Of a DNA stretch of 52,751 nucleotides, positions 7,345-14,379 are shown piece after piece. The stretch spans positions 1-52,751 of the forward strand of contig ONHN01000024.1 of NCBI GenBank assembly GCA_900317635.1, written 5' to 3'. The stretch is from an uncultured Prevotellaceae bacterium (lineage in GTDB: Bacteria > Bacteroidota > Bacteroidia > Bacteroidales > Bacteroidaceae). The notes under the pieces are model-generated. The model saw only the letters and a program-made list of their open reading frames with translations. It was not told the DNA's origin and ran no database searches. Numbering within the stretch: the first letter of the stretch is position 1; each line of letters opens with the position of its first letter. Made by a program: the position numbers and the translations under genes.

Positions 7345-8148
7345 ATGTACGAAACATCCATCATCACCAGCCTGCAAAACGCACGCGTAAAGGACGTGTG
7401 TCGCCTGCAAGAGAAGTCGCAAGAACGGCGGCGCACGGGACACTTCGTGGTGGAAGGGCGGCGCGAGCTGCAGCGCTGCGTGGCGGCAGGCTACGAGGTA
7501 GAGACGCTCATGCTCTGCGCCGAACTCGCCGAAGGCTTCGCCCTGACCGAGGCGCGGGAAACGCTCTACGTCTCGCCTGCCGTGTATGGGAAAATGGCCT
7601 ATCGCGGCACGACGGAGGGTGCCCTGGGCATTGTGCGCGACAGGCCGCTCGCACTTCAGGACATACCACTGGGCGCGGCACCGCTCATCGTCGTGCTCGA
7701 AAGCGTAGAGAAACCTGGCAACCTGGGAGCCGTCCTGCGCAGTGCGGATGCGGCAGGGGCCACGGCCGTCGTCGTGTGTGACGAGCGGTGCGACCTAAAC
7801 AACCCCAACGTCGTCCGCAGTTCGGCAGGCACGCGCTTCAGCGTGCCCTGCGTGGCCTGCACCAGCGAGGCCTGCATCGACTACCTCAAGCGCCACGGCC
7901 TGCGCATCCTCACCGCCCAGTTGCAAGACTCCACGCCCTACTACGCCCAGGACCTGCGCCAGCCCACCGCCCTCGTCTTCGGCACAGAGAGCACGGGCCT
8001 CACCCCCGCCTGGAGAGAGGCCGCCGATGCCCACATCCGCATACCCATGCACGGCACGGCCGACTCGCTCAACGTCAGCGTCAGTGCCGCCATCCTGCTC
8101 TTTGAAGCAGAGCGGCAGAGGCAAGAGACGTTAAACAATAAACATTAA
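7345..8148 (+). CDS. SpoU/TrmH-family RNA 2'-O-methyltransferase
   Basis: 267 residues from the ATG at 7345. The frame is open further upstream, but that part is GC-rich repeat sequence and the family starts at about MYETSIITSLQNARVKDVC. Residues about 30-95 form the substrate-binding (SpoU_sub_bind) domain. The catalytic SPOUT domain shows the three SpoU motifs: NLGAVLRSADAAG, LVFGTESTGL and IPMHGTADSLNVSVSAAILL. These make the knotted SAM-binding site. The enzyme methylates a ribose 2'-OH in rRNA or tRNA. The exact target nucleotide cannot be read from the sequence. It stands alone, followed by the 92-bp repeat block. Confidence 0.88.
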   Translation: MYETSIITSLQNARVKDVCRLQEKSQERRRTGHFVVEGRRELQRCVAAGYEVETLMLCAELAEGFALTEARETLYVSPAVYGKMAYRGTTEGALGIVRDRPLALQDIPLGAAPLIVVLESVEKPGNLGAVLRSADAAGATAVVVCDERCDLNNPNVVRSSAGTRFSVPCVACTSEACIDYLKRHGLRILTAQLQDSTPYYAQDLRQPTALVFGTESTGLTPAWREAADAHIRIPMHGTADSLNVSVSAAILLFEAERQRQETLNNKH

Positions 8149-8160
8149 ACAATAAACATT

Positions 8161-8434
8161 AAACCACTAAAACCGCTAAAACGACACTAAACACACAAAA
8201 GAGCCTTTGTGCCCTTTGTGGCCTTTTGTGTTCTTTGTGGTTCCAAAACATTAAACCACTAAAACCGCTAAAGCGACACTAAACACACAAAAGAGCCTTT
8301 GTGCCCTTTGTGGCCTTTTGTGTTCTTTTGTGGTTTCAAAACATAAACCACTAAAACCACTAAAGCGACACTAAACACACAAAAGAATCTCTTTGTGCCC
8401 TTTGTGGTCTTTTGTGTTCTTTGTGGTTTCAAAA
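8161..8434. repeat. Three tandem 92-bp units, each an inverted repeat
   Basis: AAACCACT recurs at 8161, 8253 and 8345. Each unit runs from AAACCACTAAAACC through AACACACAAAAG to CTTTTGTGTTCTTTGTGGTT, so its two halves are roughly complementary and can fold into a long hairpin. The short ORF seen on the minus strand here is the repeat in translation. Nothing else is visible in 8149-8465. Confidence 0.85.
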
Positions 8435-8465
8435 CGTTAAACATTAAAACAAGCCTCCAACCCAC

Positions 8466-9647
8466 ATGACCCCCCAACCCTTCAATTTCGACAAACGCAT
8501 CGAGCGCCGCGGTACCCACAGCGTGAAGTGGGACGAAGCACCCACCGCCGACGTGCTACCCCTCTGGGTGGCCGATATGGACTTTCGTGCCGCGCCCTGC
8601 ATTCAGCAGGCCCTGCAACGCCGTCTGAACCACGGCGTGTTTGGCTATGCCTGCGTGCCCGATGCCTTCTACGACGCCGCCATCTCGTGGTTCCAAACCT
8701 ACCACGGCTGGACCCTGCAGCGCCCCTGGATGATGTACACCACGGGCGTCGTCCCCGCCATCAGTGCTACGGTGAAAGCCCTCACCAACCCAGGCGACAA
8801 AGTGCTGGTGCAAACCCCCGTCTACAACTGCTTCTTCTCAAGCATTCGCAACAACGGCTGCCAAGTAGAGATGTCGCCCCTGCGCTACGTCATGAAAGAC
8901 GGACGGCCCACCTACGAAGTCGACTTCGCCGACTTCGAGCACCGCTGTGCCGACCCCGCCGTGAAGCTCTTCCTGCTCTGCAACCCCCACAACCCCGCTG
9001 GCCGCGTGTGGCGTCGCGAGGAGCTCGAAGAAATGGGCTGCATCTGCCTGCGCCACGGCGTCACGGTCCTATCCGATGAAATCCACAACGAACTCGTCTT
9101 CGCCGACAACGTCTATACCCCCTTTGCCAGCATCAGCGACGAACTGCTGCACGCGAGCGTCACGTTCCTCTCGCCCTCCAAATCGTTCAACATCGCTGGC
9201 CTGCAAGTGGCCAACATTATCTGCACCAGCGCCGACCGCCGCGCCCGCATCGACCGCGCCATCAACGACAACGAGACCTGCGACTTGAACGTCTTCGCCA
9301 TTGAAGCCCAAATAGCCGCCTACACCGAGGGACACCCCTGGATAGAAGCCCTTCGCGCCTACCTTTGGGACAACTATCAGTTCCTGCTCCACTTCTTCAG
9401 CGAGCACCTGCCGCACCTCCCCGTCTGCCGCTTAGAAGGCACCTACCTGCCGTGGGTGGACATCTGCGCCACGGGGCAGTCCTCCGACGAGCTATGTCAG
9501 CACCTACTGCAGCAGGCCAAAGTATGGTTCAACCCCGGCACGATGTATGGGCCCGAAGGCCGCCACTTCCTGCGCATCAACATTGCCTGCCCCCGCGCGA
9601 CGCTGCGCGAAGCCCTTGAGCGCGCACTGCCCATGCTCAAACAATAG
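8466..9647 (+). CDS. MalY/PatB-type PLP aminotransferase (putative cystathionine beta-lyase)
   Basis: 393 residues, the usual length of the MalY/PatB group. The N terminus (NFDKRIERRGTHSVKWD, then LPLWVADMDF) is diagnostic for this subgroup of class I/II fold-type I enzymes. PLP contacts are visible: NPHNPAGRVW, LSDEIHNELVF (Asp binding the pyridine N) and SPSKSFNIAGLQ, whose Lys forms the Schiff base. A C-terminal Arg (HFLRINIACPR) binds the substrate carboxylate. Family members cleave cystathionine or cysteine to pyruvate and ammonia, releasing homocysteine or sulfide, and some act as aminotransferases. Which activity dominates cannot be told here. It is a single gene ending in a terminator shared with the convergent tRNA genes. 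Confidence 0.88.
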   Translation: MTPQPFNFDKRIERRGTHSVKWDEAPTADVLPLWVADMDFRAAPCIQQALQRRLNHGVFGYACVPDAFYDAAISWFQTYHGWTLQRPWMMYTTGVVPAISATVKALTNPGDKVLVQTPVYNCFFSSIRNNGCQVEMSPLRYVMKDGRPTYEVDFADFEHRCADPAVKLFLLCNPHNPAGRVWRREELEEMGCICLRHGVTVLSDEIHNELVFADNVYTPFASISDELLHASVTFLSPSKSFNIAGLQVANIICTSADRRARIDRAINDNETCDLNVFAIEAQIAAYTEGHPWIEALRAYLWDNYQFLLHFFSEHLPHLPVCRLEGTYLPWVDICATGQSSDELCQHLLQQAKVWFNPGTMYGPEGRHFLRINIACPRATLREALERALPMLKQ

Positions 9648-9659
9648 CATAGAACAAAA

Positions 9660-9698
9660 GAAAAGATGGCTACGACCATGCGTCGCAACCATCTTTTC
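9660..9698. terminator. Bidirectional terminator between malY-like gene and tRNA-Phe pair
   Basis: GAAAAGATGG (9660-9669) pairs with CCATCTTTTC (9689-9698), with an inner CGAC/GTCG stem. A-rich sequence on the left and T-rich on the right let it work for both convergent transcripts. Confidence 0.75.
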
Positions 9699-9702
9699 TC
9701 TG

Positions 9703-9778
9703 TGGTGGTGCCTCCAGGAATCGAACCGGGGACACACGGATTTTCAGTCCGATGCTCTACCAACTGAGCTAAGGCACC
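9703..9778 (-). tRNA. tRNA-Phe (GAA), distal copy
   Basis: 76 nt including an encoded CCA. Acceptor GGTGCCT pairs with AGGCACC, the D loop is AGCTCAGTTGGTAGAGC, the anticodon loop CTGAAAA gives anticodon GAA, and the T loop is GGTTCGATTCC. It is identical to the copy at 9810-9885, which lies just upstream in the same transcript. Confidence 0.95.
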
Positions 9779-9809
9779 AAAGGGGGGGTGATGTAAGTTG
9801 TTTCTTTAG

Positions 9810-9885
9810 TGGTGGTGCCTCCAGGAATCGAACCGGGGACACACGGATTTTCAGTCCGATGCTCTACCAACTGAGCTAAGGCACC
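9810..9885 (-). tRNA. tRNA-Phe (GAA), proximal copy
   Basis: Same 76-nt sequence as the copy at 9703-9778, with a 31-nt spacer between them. A promoter at 9911-9942 points into this pair. The CCA end is encoded in both. Confidence 0.95.
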
Positions 9886-9910
9886 ATAGCAATTTCGCGA
9901 ATTGCGGGTG

Positions 9911-9942
9911 CAAAGATACGGCTTTCATCGTTACGCACCAAA
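9911..9942 (-). promoter_or_regulatory. Promoter of the tRNA-Phe pair
   Basis: Minus-strand TTTG (9942-9939), a 20-nt spacer and TATCTTTG (9918-9911), 25 nt upstream of the first tRNA. Confidence 0.7.
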
Positions 9943-10020
9943 CGTTTTCGCGCTTTTTTTGATTTGCCGCAGTTTATTAGGGCTTTTATGGCAATGCGCA
10001 CGGCAATAATGCTGCATATA

Positions 10021-10052
10021 TTTGCTCTGTATCTACCTTCTGCCTATCTTTG
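10021..10052 (+). promoter_or_regulatory. Promoter of the secreted protein gene at 10077
   Basis: TTTG (10021-10024), a 20-nt spacer and TATCTTTG (10045-10052), followed by the ATG 25 nt later. Confidence 0.65.
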
Positions 10053-10076
10053 CATCAGATTAAAGTCCCTTGCCTT

Positions 10077-10793
10077 ATGAAAACAAAAGCAACCTTCCTG
10101 CTACTGACATTCGCTTTCGTATGCTGCGCCTTTGCTTCGGCTCAGAAGATGAAGATGAAGATTAAGGGCACGCGCCCCACCATCACCGACTTCGTCAACT
10201 TCGAATTTCAAGACGCGGAAGATGAATTCTATGGCCTCATTAGCGACGCATGGGAGAAGTTCAAGCGTAAGCAACCACTCAGCATGGAGGAGACGATCGT
10301 CCTCGACAGCAAAAACGGCTACATGCGCTACGAGCGCAACGACGAACGGCACACCACAGTCGAGATGTGCTACTGGAACTGCGCCGACAAAAAGCACAAG
10401 CTCTTAGCTGTCAACGCATATTCTTTTGAGGACGGACGCGTGTGCCTCGGGCAGTTCGACGGCATCTCTTTCCGCCTTTACGACAACGCTCGTCGCACGC
10501 AGGAGCCTATTGCCGCCGAGGACGTAGGCCTTGACCTCTATACGGGGTTGGACGAGGGCCAAGAAAGCGGCTATGATGCCGACAAGAAGATGTTCTATAT
10601 TAAAAAGGACGATGGTGCCGTCCGCTATATGACGCGAGATGAATGGGACGACTGGGAAAAGAACGTGCGACCTTTGAACATCTACCACTTGCCGCGCAAA
10701 GGCACCGACTTCGTCACCTCAACCTATCGCGGCACTTCGCACACCGATGTTACGTGGCAATGGGACGGCACCAGCTTCTCAATGAAGAAATAA
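10077..10793 (+). CDS. Secreted protein of unknown function
   Basis: 238 residues from the ATG at 10077, which begins the signal peptide (MKTKATFLLLTFAFVCCAFASA). The frame opens 27 nt earlier, but that start would lie on the -7 element. The mature part is rich in charged and aromatic residues (FEFQDAEDEFYGLISDAWEKF, DDGAVRYMTRDEWDDWEKN, WQWDGTSFSMKK) with no domain I recognise. Its C terminus resembles the strand-rich ends of small periplasmic Bacteroidetes proteins. It converges on the gene at 10812 with 18 nt between the stops and has its own promoter, so it is probably monocistronic. Confidence 0.7.
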   Translation: MKTKATFLLLTFAFVCCAFASAQKMKMKIKGTRPTITDFVNFEFQDAEDEFYGLISDAWEKFKRKQPLSMEETIVLDSKNGYMRYERNDERHTTVEMCYWNCADKKHKLLAVNAYSFEDGRVCLGQFDGISFRLYDNARRTQEPIAAEDVGLDLYTGLDEGQESGYDADKKMFYIKKDDGAVRYMTRDEWDDWEKNVRPLNIYHLPRKGTDFVTSTYRGTSHTDVTWQWDGTSFSMKK

Positions 10794-10811
10794 TAAGGTG
10801 ATGGCGCGGCT

Positions 10812-11774
10812 TCATTCTTCTATCGGCATAGCTTCGCCAATATCCATAGCAGGCAGATAGCGCGTGCCGTCAATCGTAAATACGGGGTGGCCCAAGCGGT
10901 TGTAGACGACACCATCGCGCGCCGCTTCATTGCGCTCGATAGCTACATACTCCACCCCTCCCAGCAACAACCTTTCGCCCTCGAAACGGGGTTGCAGGTT
11001 GAAGCTGAAAAACACTTCGTCGCCCGCATTCCAGCGCCGTCGAATGGTGTAGTAGCCCGCCTCTACGGGGAGTACTTCTTCGCGCCCGTTAATGTATATG
11101 GTTGGTTCCGCGTCAACAGCCCAACACGGGCGGCGCAACTGGAGCGTGAAGGGCGTCTGGCTGCGTATGCCACCAATGCGCAGGCGCACGTTGGGCAGGA
11201 ACGGCATATCCGCCACCTGGTCTATCGTGACGTTGAGGCTGTCGGTCTGCACGTGGACAAAGCAATTCTGATAGAAGTTCAAGCGCACGTCGCGCCCCTT
11301 TATCAGGCAATACATCTGCATGGCTGCCATCGTGGCGAAGGCCCCCAGTAGGCTTACCTTCTCGTCCGTCGTGTCGTTCATCAGATACGGCAGAGGTCCA
11401 AGCAATAGGCGCTCCAACGTATCGGCCTCGGCCGCCGTTGCCTCGCCAGCCAACATGCGCTGGTTTAGTTCGCCCACGTGCAGAAAATCATACAGTGCCA
11501 CATAGGGGCGCGTCCCAGCCGACGCTTCGTAAAGCTGGTGCAGGCTGTCGGGCACTTCGCCCTTAGGCTGTGCCGCCATAAAAGCGTTGAGCGGAATAGG
11601 GTGCAGTATGGGGTAGGCATCAAGCGCTCGCACCAGCGGGTTGGAACGGCTTTGATCAAGAAACACGATGCTGTCGATTGCCACAGGCTCCCAAACGATG
11701 CGCTTTTGCGCCGTAGCCGTGCCTATATATAATAATATTGTATAGAGAAGAGACAAAAAAACTTTTCGTTTCAT
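10812..11774 (-). CDS. Secreted protein with a GH127-like C-terminal beta-sandwich region
   Basis: 320 residues with a signal peptide (MKRKVFLSLLYTILLYIGTATA). Residues about 165-265 follow the pattern of the beta-sandwich region of GH127/DUF1680 beta-L-arabinofuranosidases: DVRLNFYQNC, VRLRIGG, FTLQLRRPCWA, IYINGREEV, then GYYTIRRRWNAGDEVFFSF. The large catalytic (alpha/alpha)6 barrel with its Cys-zinc site is not present. Residues 25-165 are mostly helical and too short for it. The protein is therefore either a reduced relative or an accessory domain. I cannot assign a substrate. It is transcribed divergently from the gene at 11922. A TACTTTTG -7-like element lies at 11801-11808. Confidence 0.65.
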   Translation of the reverse strand: MKRKVFLSLLYTILLYIGTATAQKRIVWEPVAIDSIVFLDQSRSNPLVRALDAYPILHPIPLNAFMAAQPKGEVPDSLHQLYEASAGTRPYVALYDFLHVGELNQRMLAGEATAAEADTLERLLLGPLPYLMNDTTDEKVSLLGAFATMAAMQMYCLIKGRDVRLNFYQNCFVHVQTDSLNVTIDQVADMPFLPNVRLRIGGIRSQTPFTLQLRRPCWAVDAEPTIYINGREEVLPVEAGYYTIRRRWNAGDEVFFSFNLQPRFEGERLLLGGVEYVAIERNEAARDGVVYNRLGHPVFTIDGTRYLPAMDIGEAMPIEE

Positions 11775-11884
11775 ACTGCAACAGGTGTTACTAACGCCTG
11801 CAAAAGTAAGCAGTTTTTTCCGACTGCGCGGTAATGATAAGATTATTTAGCACTCAAAACTTAAAAAGAACGCCGCCTTATTTG

Positions 11885-11892
11885 TATTTTTG
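11885..11892 (+). promoter_or_regulatory. -7 promoter element for the gene at 11922
   Basis: TATTTTTG matches the Bacteroidetes -7 consensus, 29 nt before the ATG. The -33 element is weak. Confidence 0.5.
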
Positions 11893-11921
11893 CACCGCCA
11901 TATAGTTTAAGGCATATCCAT

Positions 11922-12581
11922 ATGAAGCAACTGAATATACGCTTATATATTGTCATGGCCGCCCTTGCTTGTTGCCAGCCGTACCCCCTGTTGGCGCAAG
12001 ACGAAGAGCGTTTTCAATGTCCCGACAGCATCATTGCCGCCGTGCCAGCACCACCCGCCAGCACCTATCTTCCTGGTGCTTATGAATTCTATTATCCCTG
12101 CTATGCCGACCGTTTTTGGGAGCTCCACGAAGGCTTCAACGCGCGCCTGTCAGCAGGTGTGTCGGTAGGCTCTCATCGTAGTGCGATAACCAGCCAGCAA
12201 GTGGCCTTTGGCTATGCTAAGTCCATCGGTAAGCACGTCACGGTGGCAGCAGGCCTATCGGCCACGCACTACAACTATGGCTCCGCCCATGGTGCCGATG
12301 TGACGGCGTCAGCCTCTGTGGCCTATAAACCCAACGACCGCCTGAGTCTCTATGCCTGGGTGCAAAAAAGCTTCACGCCCCACCGTCCACAGATGCCCTT
12401 GCCCGCCTGGACCTACTATCTTGACACGCCGCGCGATGCTGTAGGTTTTGCCGCAGAATATCGCATTGGCGAAAGCGCATGGCTCAGTGTCTTCTTCGAA
12501 GCTTCGCGTTACGACAATCCCGACCCCGTCACCCATTGGCCGCCTACCCATAAACTCAATCGCGGGCATCGCGACTTCTGA
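11922..12581 (+). CDS. Secreted protein, possible outer-membrane beta-barrel
   Basis: 219 residues with a signal peptide (MKQLNIRLYIVMAALACCQPYPLLA). From residue about 75 on, alternating hydrophobic strands with aromatic girdles are visible (LSAGVSVGSHRSAITSQQVAFGYAKS, VTVAAGLSATHYNYG, VTASASVAYKPNDRLSLYAWVQKSF, VGFAAEYRIGESAWLSVFFEASRY), as in small outer-membrane barrels. It ends with a hydrophilic tail (HKLNRGHRDF) rather than the usual terminal aromatic residue, so the last strand may not follow the standard sorting rule. No specific family is recognised. It precedes the TPR gene by 181 nt and has its own promoter. Confidence 0.65.
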   Translation: MKQLNIRLYIVMAALACCQPYPLLAQDEERFQCPDSIIAAVPAPPASTYLPGAYEFYYPCYADRFWELHEGFNARLSAGVSVGSHRSAITSQQVAFGYAKSIGKHVTVAAGLSATHYNYGSAHGADVTASASVAYKPNDRLSLYAWVQKSFTPHRPQMPLPAWTYYLDTPRDAVGFAAEYRIGESAWLSVFFEASRYDNPDPVTHWPPTHKLNRGHRDF

Positions 12582-12662
12582 GGCGGCCTTCGCAAAAGTG
12601 CAAAAAATGCAGTGGAAAGAAAAATTTGCTCCTTTCTGTGCGGTGTTATGAAAAAACTTGCC

Positions 12663-12670
12663 TAATTTTG
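12663..12670 (+). promoter_or_regulatory. -7 promoter element for the TPR protein gene
   Basis: TAATTTTG fits the TAnnTTTG consensus, 92 nt before the ATG at 12763. No clear -33 partner was found at the standard spacing. Confidence 0.4.
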
Positions 12671-12762
12671 CGCAGTTATGGCGGGTAGGCTCGCTAAACC
12701 TACGCAAGTCTGCCACGTCACATATAATGATTGAATAAACAAACCAAACTAAAGCGATAACA

Positions 12763-14277
12763 ATGAAAAGAAACATTTTCAAAGCGTTAGCCCTCGCAAC
12801 CTTCGTCTTCGCAGGCATGGGCTCGGGTAGCGCGCAAATCGAAAAAGGTTACGACGTGCAGCCCCTCGACCCCAAAATAGAGGAAATGTGCAATAACGTG
12901 CTCGACCTTGAAATCGATGACCCCGACAAGAGCAACAAGGTCTTCAAGCAGATGATTGGTAAAATCCGTAAGGATAAAGACCAGCTCATCAGCGTTGGCG
13001 AATTTTTCCTCAATAAGCAAAAGTACCAAGTGGCCAATATGTGTGCCGAGCAAATCTATAAGCTCGACCCGACCTACGTTCCAGGTTTGATGTTTGGCGG
13101 TATGGTCAACAAAATGCGTGGTTTTGCCACCAACCAGGATATGTACTTCGGCCTTGCTGGCCAAAAGTACGATGAAGTGCTCCTGCAAGACTCTATGAAC
13201 ATTGCAGCCCTGCGCCAGAACGTAACGATTTATAAGAAAGTGAACCCCCTTGCTGCAGAGCAGTACCTCGCTCGCGTAGCAGCCATTGCCCCCGACGACT
13301 ACACCGTAGCCAAGGACCTCGGCGACATCCGCTATGACGACCAAGACTACGAGAAGGCCGCCGAATACTACAAAACCTTCTTCGACCTCGCACCCGCAGC
13401 TGAAATGGAGGAGAAAGCAGCCGAGCAATACGTTGTGGCACTCACCACGGGCGGCGACTACAAGAAAGTGGCCGAGGTTGCCTATCGCTTGGGCGACATC
13501 TTCCCTAAGAGCCTTCAATTGCGTCGTATGCGCTTCATCGGCGACATCTTTGGCGATAACATCGAGCGCGCTGCCGAAAGCGTGAAGTATATCACCGAAG
13601 GTCAGTTCGACGCTGCCCGCTACAACTACAACGACTACTCCACCGCCGTTGCCTACTTCCAGCAAATCGAAAACAACCCCGAGGCCATTAAGTATGGTGT
13701 CCTTGCTGTTAAAGCCGATTCCACAAAGACCGATATGCTTCGCACGTTGGCCGTCCTCTATCGTAACGAGAGCGACTACGACAACGCTATCAACTACTAC
13801 AACCGCTATCTTGCTACTATCGAAGAAGGCAAGGCCGACTACAACTATGCCCTTGGCTTTACTTGCTATCGTGCCAGCCGCGAAGAGGATAAGACCGCTG
13901 AAGACAAAGCACGTTATGCCGAGGTCGGCGTAAAGGCTCTTGAAGCCGTCATCAGCGATGAAGAGGCTTCCGATGCTCAGAAGTATATGGCTGCCTACTA
14001 CATATCTCAGCTCAAGCGCGCCGCCGAGGCTCCCGCAGAGGAAATGCTGGCTTCGTTTGAGCAAATTGCTAAGCTCATTCCCAACGATACCGATGACGAA
14101 GATGCTAAGAGCTACAAAGAGTTTGCTATTAAAAACATTCTCTCCCACGCTGTCAACACCAAGAACCGCGAGCTCGGCATTAAGTATGCTAACGAATGGA
14201 AGGCTCTGCAGCCCGAAAACGAAGACATTCAGCAGTACATCGACTACTTCAACCACCCCGACTTCGGTAAAGAGTAA
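12763..14277 (+). CDS. Secreted tetratricopeptide repeat protein
   Basis: 504 residues with a signal peptide (MKRNIFKALALATFVFAGMGSGSA). Most of the chain is helical with TPR-like units: QKYQVANMCAEQIYKLDPT, LGDIRYDDQDYEKAAEYYKTFFDLAP, AVLYRNESDYDNAINYYNRYL and a C-terminal KYANEWKALQPENEDIQQYIDYF. Such periplasmic TPR proteins act as scaffolds or in cell-envelope stress in Bacteroidetes, but no partner is evident. Codon use is strongly biased toward preferred codons, suggesting high expression. It is followed after 102 nt by the GH109-type gene, which may be co-transcribed. Confidence 0.8.
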   Translation: MKRNIFKALALATFVFAGMGSGSAQIEKGYDVQPLDPKIEEMCNNVLDLEIDDPDKSNKVFKQMIGKIRKDKDQLISVGEFFLNKQKYQVANMCAEQIYKLDPTYVPGLMFGGMVNKMRGFATNQDMYFGLAGQKYDEVLLQDSMNIAALRQNVTIYKKVNPLAAEQYLARVAAIAPDDYTVAKDLGDIRYDDQDYEKAAEYYKTFFDLAPAAEMEEKAAEQYVVALTTGGDYKKVAEVAYRLGDIFPKSLQLRRMRFIGDIFGDNIERAAESVKYITEGQFDAARYNYNDYSTAVAYFQQIENNPEAIKYGVLAVKADSTKTDMLRTLAVLYRNESDYDNAINYYNRYLATIEEGKADYNYALGFTCYRASREEDKTAEDKARYAEVGVKALEAVISDEEASDAQKYMAAYYISQLKRAAEAPAEEMLASFEQIAKLIPNDTDDEDAKSYKEFAIKNILSHAVNTKNRELGIKYANEWKALQPENEDIQQYIDYFNHPDFGKE

Positions 14278-14379
14278 AATTCATCCATAACATCCTGTGC
14301 TGGCAAGTAGGGCCGCGCCCATACTCGTCAGCGCAGGTTAGGTTTGTAAATACTAACCAAAATACATTAACAACAACCA

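Noticed and set aside
8268-8519. 83-residue minus-strand ORF
   Set aside because: Translation of the 92-bp repeat units.
12787-14256. 489-residue ORF antisense to the TPR gene
   Set aside because: Low-complexity V/L/G-rich translation caused by strong codon bias of the real gene; no signal or domain.
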